Positions 52,825 through 62,454 are shown, counted from the stretch's first letter. The stretch is DNA of 64,000 nucleotides from Kyrpidia tusciae DSM 2912 (GCF_000092905.1 NC_014098.1:2790001-2854000); one strand, 5' to 3'. Notes: generated by a model not told the origin, from the letters alone. Numbers and translations: made by a program.

Positions 52825-53810
52825 ACCCGCACCTCCCCCTCTTCCACGACCCAACAGGCCGCCTGGTGATCCATAGCACAGTTCCGAAGAACGGGCGCTT
52901 CCGCGCATCGGTCCACCCGGTTTGCACACCGAGGGGCGAAAATACACCCCGGCGGCCGATGGTGGAGATCCGGCAGCTCCCCCTCGATCGCCACCAGAGC
53001 CCGACCTCGCCCGGCCACATCCGGCACTGCACGCAACAAAGCCTGGGTATAAGGGTGTCTGGGACGGCTGAGCACCCGCCGCACCTCCCCCGCCTCCACC
53101 ACCTCCCCGGCGTACATCACCACCATGCGCGAACACGTTTGCGCCACTACCCCAAGGTCGTGGGTGATCAGGAGCACCGCCGTCCCGTGGGACTCGGCCA
53201 GTTGCTGAATTAAAAGGAGGATGTCAGCCTGAACCGTCACGTCCAAGGCGGTGGTGGGCTCGTCCGCAATGAGAAGCGCCGGCTCCGCCGACATGGCGAG
53301 GGCGATCACCACCCGCTGTCTCATTCCGCCGCTGAGCTCGAAGGGATACTGCCGGGACACCAAATCCGGACGGCGGATGCGCACCTCTTCCAGGGCCCTC
53401 AAAACCCGCTCCCGCGCCTCCCCCTTGGACACCCGATGGTGGCGGCGGATGACGTGGTACAACTGGTCACCCACCGTCATCGTCGGGTTGAGGGCGGTCA
53501 TGGGCTCCTGGAACACGAAACCAATTCGCTTGCCCCGCAACTCGGCCATTTGCCGCTCCGGCAAAGCCACGACATCCCGGCCCTCGAACCGGATCTCCCC
53601 GGATTCGATCACCGTCTTCTCCGGGGGCAACAATTTGGCAATGGCCAGGGCCGTGACCGATTTTCCCGATCCCGATTCTCCGACGAGGCCGACGATCTCC
53701 CCGGGGTGGATCCGGAAATGGATGTGGTTCAGTACTTTCACCCTTCCGCGACCACTCCGAAAGGACAGAGTGAGATCCTTCACTTCAAGGATTGCATTCT
53801 CCCCGCCCAT
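52821..53810 (-). CDS. dppD: Peptide ABC transporter ATP-binding protein (DppD/OppD)
   Basis: 329 residues from ATG 53810 (AAGGGGG upstream). Walker A GESGSGKSVT, signature ELSGGMRQRVVIALAM, Walker B LLIADEPTTALDV, H-loop ITHDLGVVAQ. The C-terminal Cys cluster PGCIFAPRCANRVDRC...NC is the iron-sulfur site known in DppD. The upstream extension to 53978 overlaps dppC and is not used. Confidence 0.9.
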   Translation of the reverse strand: MGGENAILEVKDLTLSFRSGRGRVKVLNHIHFRIHPGEIVGLVGESGSGKSVTALAIAKLLPPEKTVIESGEIRFEGRDVVALPERQMAELRGKRIGFVFQEPMTALNPTMTVGDQLYHVIRRHHRVSKGEARERVLRALEEVRIRRPDLVSRQYPFELSGGMRQRVVIALAMSAEPALLIADEPTTALDVTVQADILLLIQQLAESHGTAVLLITHDLGVVAQTCSRMVVMYAGEVVEAGEVRRVLSRPRHPYTQALLRAVPDVAGRGRALVAIEGELPDLHHRPPGCIFAPRCANRVDRCAEAPVLRNCAMDHQAACWVVEEGEVRV

Positions 53811-53824
53811 GTCGCAAGCCCCCT

Positions 53825-54697
53825 TCACTCGCGGCTCCGGGGATCCAGGAGATCGCGGATCCCGTCGCCCACGAGATTGAACGCCATCACCGTGACAAAA
53901 ATCGCCGCCCCGGTAAACGTGGGGTACCACCACTGGTTGAGCAGATATTTCCATCCCACGCTGATCATGGCGCCCCACTCCGGCGTCGGCGGCTGGGCCC
54001 CAAGGCCCAGGAACCCAAGAGTAGCAATCAGGAGAATTGTATCACCAAGGTCAAAGGTCATCTGGACGATGATCGGCGGCAGGGCGTTCGGGACAATGTG
54101 CCGGGTCACGATCCAGCCGGAACCCAGTCCGAACGTCCTCGCGGCCCGGACAAACAGCTGCTGGGACAACGACAACGTCTCAGCCCGGGCCAGCCGCACA
54201 TACGTCGGCAATTTTACAATGGCGATGGCCAGCGCCGCATTCCACAGACTCGGCCCCAGGGCTGCGGCCAGGGCCATGGCGAGCACCAAAGTGGGAAAGG
54301 CGAGCACAATATCCATGCTCCGCATCACGAGCTGATCCACCCACCGGCCCCGATATCCCGCGAAGGACCCAATTAGGGTCCCGGCGATGGCCGAGAGCAA
54401 CACGGCCCCCACCCCCACCCCGACGGAAATCCGTGCTCCATAGAGAATCCGGCTGGCAATGTCCCTCCCCACCTCGTCGGTCCCGAACCAGTGCGCAGAA
54501 CTCGGCGGGGCGAGCCGGCCGCCGAGATCGACAGCGGTCGGCGAGGCCGGCGCCAGCCACGGGGCTAGAATCGCCACGAGGACAATGAGGAAGGCCACGA
54601 TCACCGCAGCTGCCGCCAGGCGATTGCCCAGCAACCGCAGGGATCCTTTCCACAAACCAACACTCGCTCCCTTTGTTTCCAACACTTCGGGCGCCAT
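53825..54697 (-). CDS. dppC: Peptide ABC transporter permease (DppC/OppC)
   Basis: 290 residues from ATG 54697 (GGAGGTG upstream), five bases after the dppB stop. Six helices; the N-terminal OppC_N hydrophobic segment, HWFGTDEVGRDIASRILYGARISV (typical of DppC) and the EAA-loop region VRAARTFGLGSGWIVTRHIVPNALP are all present. It pairs with DppB to form the membrane channel. Confidence 0.9.
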   Translation of the reverse strand: MAPEVLETKGASVGLWKGSLRLLGNRLAAAAVIVAFLIVLVAILAPWLAPASPTAVDLGGRLAPPSSAHWFGTDEVGRDIASRILYGARISVGVGVGAVLLSAIAGTLIGSFAGYRGRWVDQLVMRSMDIVLAFPTLVLAMALAAALGPSLWNAALAIAIVKLPTYVRLARAETLSLSQQLFVRAARTFGLGSGWIVTRHIVPNALPPIIVQMTFDLGDTILLIATLGFLGLGAQPPTPEWGAMISVGWKYLLNQWWYPTFTGAAIFVTVMAFNLVGDGIRDLLDPRSRE

Positions 54698-54702
54698 CCC
54701 GC

Positions 54703-55707
54703 TCACCTCCGAATCTGCGGATCCAGGGCATAATGAACGAGATCCACAGCCAGGTTGATCAACACATATGCGGCGGCGATGACGACCGTGAAGCCCATGA
54801 TCGCCGGAAAGTCCAGGGACGCGATGGACTGCACCACGTACTGGCCCATTCCCGGCCAATCAAAAATTGTTTCCGTCACCACGGCCCCGCCCAACAGGGA
54901 CCCAAAGGACAACCCGATCACCGTGATGGTGGGAACCATGGCATTGCGCAGACCATAACGGATGAGGAGGAACATCGGGCCAAGACCGTTGGCCCGGCCT
55001 GTCAACATGAACTCCTGGGATAAGACTTCGATCATGCTCGACCGGACCTGCCGCATGATCACAGACATTTGCACATAGGACAACGTCACGGCGGGCAACA
55101 CCAAGTGCCACAGGCTGTTAAATAAATCGGCCCAATATCCGGTCAAGGCGCTGTCCACGGTATACAGGCCAGTGATCATCGGGGGTTTTGGCAAATCGAT
55201 GTCCAGGCGCCCCGACGCCGGCAGCCACCCCAAATGTCCGTAGAAAATCAAAATCAACACCAGCCCGCTCCAGAACACGGGAATCGAAACTCCGCCAATG
55301 GAAAAAAACCGGGTGACATAATCCCAGAAGGTGTTGCGTTTCACCGCCGCAAGAACGCCGAGGGGAATCCCAAACAGCACGGCTATCAGAAATGCGTAAA
55401 GCACCAGCTCCAGGGTGGCCGGAAAGAAAGTAAACAGGTCCTGGGCAACGGGCTGCTGGGTGCGGATGGACGTTCCCAAATCCCCGTGAAACAACTCTTT
55501 CATGTAATCGAGGTACTGCACCCACAGCGGCTGATTGAGGCCGAGCTGTTCACGGATCGATTGCAGCGTCTCCGGACTGGCGTAAGGACCGGCCATCATC
55601 TGGGCCGGGTCCCCGGGAATGACGTGGGACATCAAGAAAGTGGCCACCGTAACGCCGAAAAGCACAAAAACCAGCATCAACAACCGCTGTCGAATGAGAT
55701 ATCCCAT
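54703..55707 (-). CDS. dppB: Peptide ABC transporter permease (DppB/OppB)
   Basis: 334 residues from ATG 55707 (GGTGG upstream; GTG 55716 is three codons earlier). N-terminal YLIRQRLLMLVFVLFGVT helix, GDLGTSIRTQQPV, RQVRSSMIEVLSQEFMLTGRANGL (EAA loop) and the long C-terminal helices match DppB. In the same leftward operon as the binding protein and ATPases. Confidence 0.9.
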   Translation of the reverse strand: MGYLIRQRLLMLVFVLFGVTVATFLMSHVIPGDPAQMMAGPYASPETLQSIREQLGLNQPLWVQYLDYMKELFHGDLGTSIRTQQPVAQDLFTFFPATLELVLYAFLIAVLFGIPLGVLAAVKRNTFWDYVTRFFSIGGVSIPVFWSGLVLILIFYGHLGWLPASGRLDIDLPKPPMITGLYTVDSALTGYWADLFNSLWHLVLPAVTLSYVQMSVIMRQVRSSMIEVLSQEFMLTGRANGLGPMFLLIRYGLRNAMVPTITVIGLSFGSLLGGAVVTETIFDWPGMGQYVVQSIASLDFPAIMGFTVVIAAAYVLINLAVDLVHYALDPQIRR

Positions 55708-55766
55708 CGGCACCACCCGTCCTGTCGATCAAGAGGCCCCGAACCGAAACCCGGGGCCTCCCTTCG

Positions 55767-57392
55767 TCACTTCGACATGTCGGCCAAATTGTAGATCTGT
55801 TCCAGCATGGGATTGTAAACGAATCCCTTCACATCACTGCGCATCGGGAGCAGATAATTTTTCTGGTACAAGTAGATATACGGGGCATCATCGATTACGA
55901 TTTTTTGCGCATCGGTATACAACCGGGTCCGGGTCGCCTGGTCCTGGACGACGGCGGCCTCGCGAATCAGACGATCCACCTCGGGGTTGGAGTAAAAGGC
56001 GCGGTTCCCCGCCAGGCCAAAGTTTTTCGAGTCAAACCAGAAGTTCATGAACATGTAGGGATCGGCGTAATCCGGGCTCCACACGCCGAGAGCCAGATCG
56101 AACTGCCCCTTGTCCAACATGTCCCGCTCGGTGGCGTATTCCACCTGTTGTAGCTTCACGTTGATCCCAATCTGCTTCAAATTATTCTGGATCGCCAGCG
56201 CCTCGGAAGGCCACCAGGGCATGTGGTCGGAATACAGAAGGGTGAGCATGGGCACCTGGACCCCGGATTCGGCCAACAGTTGTTTCGCCTTGTTCACGTC
56301 GTAGGTGTACTGGGGCAAGCTGTCGTCGTGGCCCCAAAGGCCCTTTGGAATCGGCCCCCGCATCTGGGTGGCGTACCCGCTCTGGGAAGACTGGATGATA
56401 CCCTGATAATCCACGGCGTAACTGATCGCCTGGCGCACCTTCTTGTTCTGTAGCGCCGGACTCCCCTTCGACGTGTTCAGATACACGTAATCCACCAACA
56501 TGCTGGGCTGATTGATCACCGTAATCCCCTGCTCGGAAGACAGCCTTTTCAGTTGGTCGGCGGGGATCCCTTCGGCAATGTCGATCTGGCCCTTCTCCAG
56601 TTGGAGCCGTTCAGCGGACGCATCGCCGAGAATGCGAAAATAGACTTTAGAAAGTTTCGGCTGCGTACCGCTGTACGACGGGTTGACGGTCAGCTCCAGA
56701 TACTGCCCTTTCTTCCAGTCCGCCAATTGGTAGGGCCCCGAACCCATGGTGTGATCGGCCAAATAGGCCTGTCCCATGTCCCCGTTCTGCTCGTGCTCCA
56801 TCACTTTTGGATTCACAATACTCGCGTAATTGGCGGCCAAGGTCGACAGAAAAGCCGGGAATGGGTGTTTCAGAATGAACTGAACGTGAGTGGGATCCAA
56901 AACTTTGACTTCCTGAAGCTCATCGAAATCACCGGCGGGCCCCTTGTTAATCTTGAGCAGTCGGTCAAATGTAAATTTCACGGCATTGGCGTCCACCGGC
57001 GTCCCGTCGGCAAATTTGTTGCCGCTTTGCAGCGTGAAAGTCCAGGTTTTCCCTCCATCCCCCACCTGCCAGGAGGTGGCGAGGGAAGGTTTTACTTCCG
57101 TACTCGCTCCGTCGTATTGCACCAATCGCTGATAACAAGGATACGTGATTTTCCAGGCCGCGTTATCCATCGTCACCGCCGGATCCAGGGTGCCCGTGTC
57201 AGACGGCATCGCCACCGTCAGCGTGGATTTGTCCCCGGACCCGCTTTGTCCCGCCGGGTTGCCCGACGAGGTGGGGTTTGAGGCACAGCCGGCCACAACC
57301 ATCATGCCGGCCACGATCAGCCCCAGCGCCTTGATCCGCCCTTTTTTCACTTTGCCCCCCATACGGGGCCGAACCCCAATCCTCATATCCAT
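55767..57392 (-). CDS. Extracellular solute-binding lipoprotein, family 5 (peptide)
   Basis: 541 residues. Signal peptide with lipobox VVAGC, then a short Ser/Gly-rich linker and the SBP_bac_5 domain: TLTVAMPSDTGTLDP, WTFTLQSGNKFADGTPVDANAVKFTFDRL, GTQPKLSKVYFR and IQNNLKQIGINVKLQQVEY. It captures peptides or related substrates and delivers them to DppBCDF. It is the first gene of the ABC operon after the M19 dipeptidase (22 bp away), which suggests imported dipeptides are substrates. Confidence 0.9.
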   Translation of the reverse strand: MDMRIGVRPRMGGKVKKGRIKALGLIVAGMMVVAGCASNPTSSGNPAGQSGSGDKSTLTVAMPSDTGTLDPAVTMDNAAWKITYPCYQRLVQYDGASTEVKPSLATSWQVGDGGKTWTFTLQSGNKFADGTPVDANAVKFTFDRLLKINKGPAGDFDELQEVKVLDPTHVQFILKHPFPAFLSTLAANYASIVNPKVMEHEQNGDMGQAYLADHTMGSGPYQLADWKKGQYLELTVNPSYSGTQPKLSKVYFRILGDASAERLQLEKGQIDIAEGIPADQLKRLSSEQGITVINQPSMLVDYVYLNTSKGSPALQNKKVRQAISYAVDYQGIIQSSQSGYATQMRGPIPKGLWGHDDSLPQYTYDVNKAKQLLAESGVQVPMLTLLYSDHMPWWPSEALAIQNNLKQIGINVKLQQVEYATERDMLDKGQFDLALGVWSPDYADPYMFMNFWFDSKNFGLAGNRAFYSNPEVDRLIREAAVVQDQATRTRLYTDAQKIVIDDAPYIYLYQKNYLLPMRSDVKGFVYNPMLEQIYNLADMSK

Positions 57393-57414
57393 CCGCCCCT
57401 TTGATCGATGTTAG

Positions 57415-58503
57415 TCACCGTAAAACATGGCTCATCATGCGCGAAGCATTGGCAAAAGCCACTTTTTCGATCTCTGCGTCGGTCAGCCCTCGCTCACTCA
57501 TTCTTTCGAGCAGCCGAGGCACATCCTCCACAGACCGGAGTTCTGCGTTTTCAGGAACCTGAAAATCCTCATCCGTTAAATAATCCATAAAATCGAATCC
57601 GAAAGCGATGTGGTCAATGCCAATCAGGTCCGCCATGTAGAGAATGTGGTCGATAAACCGATCCATCGTCGGGTGATCGAGGTCCACGAACTTCGGGTAG
57701 GCGTTCAACCCGATGACCCCGCCCCGGGCTCCGATCTCCCGGATGTGGCGATCCAAAAGATTCCTGGGAACATCACAGAGCGCCCGGGCGTTCGAATGGG
57801 AAGCAATAACCGGGCCATCCGCCACGTCCAGGACCCCGTCGATGGAAGTATCGTCAAGATGCGACACGTCCAGAACGACTCCTTGGGACTGAAGAGTTCG
57901 GACCGTGTGACGGCCAAAAGCGGTGAGCCCCGACATTCCGGCCCCACTCCCGGGATCTCCCGCCGCCCCGGCGATCCGGTTGCTCGTTCCCCAGGTGAGA
58001 ATCGCGTGGCGCAACCCCATGGGCCCAAGCACCCCCAAGGCCTGCCGCAGCTTCTCCTCCAGTCCGGGTTCTTCGCCTTGAAAATCTTCCGCTGGCCCGG
58101 GATTCTCTTTGCCAACTCCTCCGGCCACCAGAGTGTCCGCAGTTTCTTCTCTCATCTCTAAGAGCGGCCACTGCTCGACAAAGGAAAGCCCCTCCACGCC
58201 CAAAAAAATACCCACTTTTCCGGCATCCACGGCGCCGGTCAAGCCCTCCGCCGTCCTCACCAACTCCGCCTCTTCCCGGCACTCCCCCAAGTCCGCCATC
58301 AGCGAACCGAGTAGTTGCAAAAAGCGACTCGGGCCAACGGAACGGTATTGAGGTTCTACCCACAGCACTGCAATCATCGCCCGGACCCCGGCCCGCATCA
58401 AACGGGGATAATGGCGCCGGGCAAATACCCGTTGTTCCCCCTTGGCTCGCCGAACGGCAATATCCGTCACGATATCCGAGTGCAGATCGAACACATACGG
58501 CAT
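57415..58503 (-). CDS. Membrane dipeptidase-type M19 peptidase
   Basis: 362 residues from ATG 58503 (AAAGGT 9 nt upstream). Zinc-site motifs: DLHSDI (about 6-11; classical family has DGHND), GVEG (Glu), VVLDVSHLDDTS (His), VIASHSNARALCDVPRN (His, then Arg), and FGFDFMD (Asp). M19 enzymes hydrolyse dipeptides, including ones with D-amino acids at the C-terminus. It heads the operon with the peptide ABC genes. Confidence 0.88.
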   Translation of the reverse strand: MPYVFDLHSDIVTDIAVRRAKGEQRVFARRHYPRLMRAGVRAMIAVLWVEPQYRSVGPSRFLQLLGSLMADLGECREEAELVRTAEGLTGAVDAGKVGIFLGVEGLSFVEQWPLLEMREETADTLVAGGVGKENPGPAEDFQGEEPGLEEKLRQALGVLGPMGLRHAILTWGTSNRIAGAAGDPGSGAGMSGLTAFGRHTVRTLQSQGVVLDVSHLDDTSIDGVLDVADGPVIASHSNARALCDVPRNLLDRHIREIGARGGVIGLNAYPKFVDLDHPTMDRFIDHILYMADLIGIDHIAFGFDFMDYLTDEDFQVPENAELRSVEDVPRLLERMSERGLTDAEIEKVAFANASRMMSHVLR

Positions 58504-58564
58504 GCTATTCTGACCTTTCAATCCGTTTCATCGCCCCCACCCACTTCAGCTTTACCGGCACTTC

Positions 58565-58621
58565 GATATATTAAATTCTATTGGTTGATTTATATTATAT
58601 TAAATATCCGCCCCAGCGCAA
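58565..58621 (-). promoter_or_regulatory. Promoter and AT-rich operator region of the dipeptidase-dpp operon
   Basis: On the minus strand TTGCGC (58616-58621) and TATAAT (58594-58599) are separated by 16 bp. The TATAAT lies in an A+T-rich imperfect palindrome, from GATATATTAA (about 58565) to TTAAATATC (about 58600-58608), that would cover the start site. It is a candidate binding site for the XRE-cupin regulator at 51234-51779; that link is inference. Confidence 0.55.
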
Positions 58622-58650
58622 TAGGTTGAACGCAAAAAAGCCAACAACAC

Positions 58651-58678
58651 CCGAAGAGTTTCACCTTCAACTCTTCGG
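58651..58678. terminator. 10-bp perfect hairpin, function unclear
   Basis: CCGAAGAGTT and AACTCTTCGG are separated by 8 nt. It lies upstream of both divergent operons. No T-run follows closely on either strand, so it could be a remnant terminator or a protein site. Bases 58680-58880 hold no gene I can recognise. Confidence 0.3.
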
Positions 58679-58889
58679 CAGGCCTTTGAAGAGTGAGAAC
58701 ACGAACGATCTTCGCACCGTTCCCGAATCGCACCTCATTGGCATGGGGGGCAGACAACAAGTGGAGACGCCCAATTTGCGGACGAAAACCGGATCGCAAG
58801 GTTTACCCGCGAATGCGGCGTAATGCTGTGGGCGAGAAGGTGTCGGCGATCTCGTCCAGGGACAATTCGTCCTTCACGCTCACAAGATA

Positions 58890-58918
58890 TTTTTCGAGTA
58901 ATCGAAAAAGCGTATAAT
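58890..58918 (+). promoter_or_regulatory. Acyl-CoA synthetase promoter with a 20-bp palindromic operator
   Basis: TATAAT (58913-58918) is a consensus -10. Directly upstream is a perfect palindrome, TTTTTCGA-GTAA-TCGAAAAA (58890-58909), filling the spacer and -35 position. A repressor or activator bound there would control the gene; the TTTTTC box is a poor -35, so activation is possible. Confidence 0.6.
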
Positions 58919-59019
58919 GAATCAGTGGGACAAACCATAAAAGCAGCCAAGCCTATCACCCGAAAAGTCTCGAGGTAGCGGATCACTTGTCCATTCACAC
59001 CTGCGAGGGGGAGAATGCG

Positions 59020-60681
59020 ATGGAAACCTATACCTATGACGTGCGGATGTTCAAGGAGACCTTTGAGTACGGGTTCACGTACATCAACGGCTTCATGCGA
59101 AACGTGCACCGGTTCGCCCATCGTCCAGCTGTGACTTGCCCGCTTCGCAACCGGACGTGGACGTATGCCGAACTCAATCGAGAAGTGAACCGGCTTGCCC
59201 ACGCGCTTTTGGGAGACGGGATTGGCAAGAATGACGTGGTCATGTACCAACTGCTCAACTCCTTCGAGTTCGTGTTGAGCTATCTTGCACCTCAAAAAAT
59301 CGGGGCCATTAACTGCCCGATCAACTATCGCCTCTCGCCTGGGGAAACGGCGTTTATCATTGACGACAGCCAGCCGGCGGTGTTCATATACGATGCGGAG
59401 ATCCGGGAAACGGCGGAGCAGGCGTTGGCACTGGCTCGGCACAAACCGAAACGGATCGTGATGGTCGACCTGAACGGCGATCAGCAAACGCCGGAAGGTC
59501 ACGTTCCGTTCGCCGAGTATGTCAACAATCAGCCGGAGGACAATCCGCCCATCGAACGTCCGTCCCACATCTACGATGAAACCACCCGCCTTTATACCTC
59601 CGGGACCACGGGCACCCCCAAGGGGGTACCGCTGAACAACATCAACGACGTCCTCTCCGCCCATGACGTGGCCATGCATTTTCCTTTAAGTCCCGTCGAT
59701 AAAACCATGAACATGAGCCCCTGGTTTCACCGCGGGGGACTCCACTCTGGCGGGCCAACCCCCACCCTCTACGTCGGGGGTGAGATTGTCATTCTGAGAT
59801 ATTTTAATCCGAGAACATGCCTGGAGTATGTAGAGAAATACGGGTTGACCTTTTTGATCGGGGCCCCGCCCATGCTAAAAATGCTCTATGAACAACAAAA
59901 AAAGAATCCCGCCGATTTGACAGGGTTGAAGGGGATCGTCACCATGGGGGCGCCCTTGGAGAAAGAGGACTGCATCCGGTTCCAGGAGACCTTGACACCG
60001 AATATTTTCAATGGATATGGGACGACCGAGGCCTTCTGGAACACCTTCTTGCGGCCCTACGATTTGCCGGATCACTCCGGCGCCGCCGGTCGGGCCTGCA
60101 CCGACGACGAGGTGGTGGTCGTCAAGGTGTATCCGGACCGCCGGGCGGAACCGGACGACTGGGTGGCCAAGGATGGCCAGGAAATCGGGGAGATCATCGT
60201 GAAAGCCCCGGGCAAGACGACCTACTCTTACGTCCATGCCGGGGAGGACTCGGAGCGGGTTTTTTACAAGGGCTGGATCTACATCGGAGATGTCGGAACA
60301 TGGGATGAGGACGAGTACATCACGGTGGTGGGCCGCAAGACCAACATGATCATCTCGGCCGGCGAAAACATCCACCCGGTGCAGGTGGAAGAGATTTTAA
60401 ACCAGCATCCGAAAGTGAAAGAATCGGTGGTGGTCGGAGTGCCGGATGAGCTCCGGGGGGAGGCGGTGGTGGCCTACGTCATCAAGGCGGACCCCTCGTT
60501 GACGGCGGCGGAATTGAACCACTACTGTAGCACCCACCCGATGCTTGCGAGCTACAAGAGACCGCGTTTCTACCGGTTTGTCGAGGAATTGCCCTTCACC
60601 GCCACGGGGAAGAAAAAGCACTATGAAGTGAGAGCGATGGCGCTGGAAGACCAGAAACGGGGGCTGTTTGAACGGCTTTAA
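59020..60681 (+). CDS. Acyl-CoA synthetase (AMP-forming)
   Basis: 553 residues from ATG 59020 (GGGGGAG 7 nt upstream). ANL superfamily motifs: P-loop RLYTSGTTGTPKGVPL (about 180-195), NGYGTTEAFWNTF, GWIYIGDVGTWDEDEYITVVGRKTNMIISAGENIHPVQVEEIL region, and the C-terminal catalytic Lys in PFTATGKKKHYEV. It activates a carboxylic acid to its CoA thioester. The acid cannot be named; family neighbours include medium-chain and aromatic acids. Monocistronic. Confidence 0.88.
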   Translation: METYTYDVRMFKETFEYGFTYINGFMRNVHRFAHRPAVTCPLRNRTWTYAELNREVNRLAHALLGDGIGKNDVVMYQLLNSFEFVLSYLAPQKIGAINCPINYRLSPGETAFIIDDSQPAVFIYDAEIRETAEQALALARHKPKRIVMVDLNGDQQTPEGHVPFAEYVNNQPEDNPPIERPSHIYDETTRLYTSGTTGTPKGVPLNNINDVLSAHDVAMHFPLSPVDKTMNMSPWFHRGGLHSGGPTPTLYVGGEIVILRYFNPRTCLEYVEKYGLTFLIGAPPMLKMLYEQQKKNPADLTGLKGIVTMGAPLEKEDCIRFQETLTPNIFNGYGTTEAFWNTFLRPYDLPDHSGAAGRACTDDEVVVVKVYPDRRAEPDDWVAKDGQEIGEIIVKAPGKTTYSYVHAGEDSERVFYKGWIYIGDVGTWDEDEYITVVGRKTNMIISAGENIHPVQVEEILNQHPKVKESVVVGVPDELRGEAVVAYVIKADPSLTAAELNHYCSTHPMLASYKRPRFYRFVEELPFTATGKKKHYEVRAMALEDQKRGLFERL

Positions 60682-60797
60682 ACCTCATCGGGACTGTCGT
60701 TGCGGACTGGGCGTGGGTCGGTCCACCGGGCCTCCCCACGCATACCCGTCCGCGCCCGTCTAACGGGTGTCCCCCGCGGCCCGAGACGCGCCCACCG

Positions 60798-62192
60798 TCA
60801 GCCCTCGGACCGCCCCGGGAGCCGCCAACTCATCCAAATCACCGCCATGCCCAGCATCGCCAACACGGTACCCAGTTTGTGCAAACTCGCCGTATCCAGC
60901 TGATGGCCAAAAAACAACCCGAGCAATACCGTGGAGAGAATCGTCCCCATATAGCGGGACGTTTGAAACAACCCCGACGCCACGCCGATCACCTCTTTCG
61001 GCGCCACTTGAAACAGGGCGGTCTGGAGCCCGACGTTATTGAACCCGTTGCTCACCCCGAGCACCGACAAACAAAACACCAGCCACGCGATGGAAGAGGC
61101 GCTGTGAAGGGTCCAAAACAACGCGGACCCCGCAGTCATGCAAATCCCTGCCAGAACCAAGGGTGGACGCACACCCCCCTTGGCCACCCAGCGGCCGGTC
61201 AACGGGGCGACGATCACCCCGAACCCGGCCACCGCCAGCATCAACAGCCCCGTCTCCTGGGCGTTTAGGCCCCGGGCCTCCTGGAGATACGTCGGCATTC
61301 CAAAGAAAATCGAGTAAAAAATCACGTTCACGGTCACGAATTGCACCAACACCCAGGTGAGGGACAGATTGCGCCGAAACATCCGCACATCCAAAAATGG
61401 CGTCGCCACCCGCAGTTCCACGGCCACCAGCAGCGCGCCGGCGGCGATGGCCAGAATCCCGGCGCCCCAAATCGGGTGGTCCGTCACCGAAAGGAGAAAG
61501 AGCAGCCCCGTGACGATGGTTCCGGCAAAAAGCACCACGCCTGGAACATCCAAGTATCTCAGCCAATCCGGCAGCGCCCCCGCCCGCTTGCGCGGCTTGT
61601 CTTTTGGCAGCACCGCCAAAGCCATCCCAAACCCCACGATGACAAAAGGAAAATTCACCCAGAAAATGGCCGGCCAGTCGCCGTAGTGAACGAGCACGCC
61701 GCCAATCGACGGCCCGAAGGCCGCCGCACCAGACGAAAACACCGACAAAAATGCCAAGGCCTGGGACTGACGCTCCGTGATGACATGGCGCACGATGCCC
61801 ATCCCCGCCGGATAGATCGCCCCGCTTCCAAAAGACTGGATCAGCCGGAAGACGATCAACCACCCGTAGGACGGGGCGAAGGGAGCGGTGGCCGAAGAAA
61901 CCGCCACCAGAATCAGGCCGGAAAGAAACACCTTTTTGCGTCCAAATAGATCGGCCAGCTTGCCCATCACCGGCTGGGCGATGGCACTGGCCAAATAATA
62001 CGCCGAGATTAACCATGACGCCGCCGCAAAATCCAGCCCAAAGGCGTGCTCCAGCCGGGCCAGGGCCACAGCGACGAGCGACGAATTGAGCGGGTTGAGC
62101 AGCACCCCGAGGGCGACGGTGAACAACAGAAGATTCCTGCGCGGCAACGCCGGCAGATCTGTCCCTTCTCGTCTTTCTGTCTCCAGTTCCAC
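60798..62192 (-). CDS. MFS drug-efflux transporter (DHA-type)
   Basis: 464 residues from GTG 62192 (GGAGGCCGGGAG upstream; GTG 62210 has no site). Twelve to fourteen helices. Motif A between TM2 and TM3 is GKLADLFGRKKVFLSG, motif C-like IGGVLVHYGDWPAIFWVNFP, and the opening LLNPLNSSLVAVALARLEHAF is typical of EmrB/QacA-type proton antiporters. Convergent with the acyl-CoA synthetase. Substrate unknown. Confidence 0.87.
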   Translation of the reverse strand: MELETERREGTDLPALPRRNLLLFTVALGVLLNPLNSSLVAVALARLEHAFGLDFAAASWLISAYYLASAIAQPVMGKLADLFGRKKVFLSGLILVAVSSATAPFAPSYGWLIVFRLIQSFGSGAIYPAGMGIVRHVITERQSQALAFLSVFSSGAAAFGPSIGGVLVHYGDWPAIFWVNFPFVIVGFGMALAVLPKDKPRKRAGALPDWLRYLDVPGVVLFAGTIVTGLLFLLSVTDHPIWGAGILAIAAGALLVAVELRVATPFLDVRMFRRNLSLTWVLVQFVTVNVIFYSIFFGMPTYLQEARGLNAQETGLLMLAVAGFGVIVAPLTGRWVAKGGVRPPLVLAGICMTAGSALFWTLHSASSIAWLVFCLSVLGVSNGFNNVGLQTALFQVAPKEVIGVASGLFQTSRYMGTILSTVLLGLFFGHQLDTASLHKLGTVLAMLGMAVIWMSWRLPGRSEG

Positions 62193-62250
62193 GATCTCCC
62201 GGCCTCCCACGTATAGTCAGGCTCGGATTATTCCATCGACGACCCGCCGT

Positions 62251-62454
62251 TCACCGGCGCGCACGATCCCCATCCAGTATATCATTCGTAGCGCGAAAAT
62301 TTCCAAAGGCGGGATCAGCCTGGGTAAGTACACCTTGGGCATCACGGAAGGAATGCCCGCAACGAGCCGCTTCATCTCCGAAATACATGCTGATTGAAAG
62401 GAAAGTGTTCAACCTCTCAGGCGAGTCGTCCAGGAGCAGTGTTCGGACCTTCAT
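62251..62454 (-). CDS. Small ORF resembling a truncated response-regulator receiver
   Basis: 67 residues from ATG 62454 (GAGGA 5 nt upstream), overlapping the end of the FapA-like gene by 38 bp. It begins MKVRTLLLDDSPERL, like the first strand and acidic pair of receiver domains, and continues GHSFRDAQGVLTQADPAF, like helix 2, then departs before the phosphorylated Asp would appear. Either a truncated receiver or a chance ORF. Confidence 0.35.
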   Translation of the reverse strand: MKVRTLLLDDSPERLNTFLSISMYFGDEAARCGHSFRDAQGVLTQADPAFGNFRATNDILDGDRARR

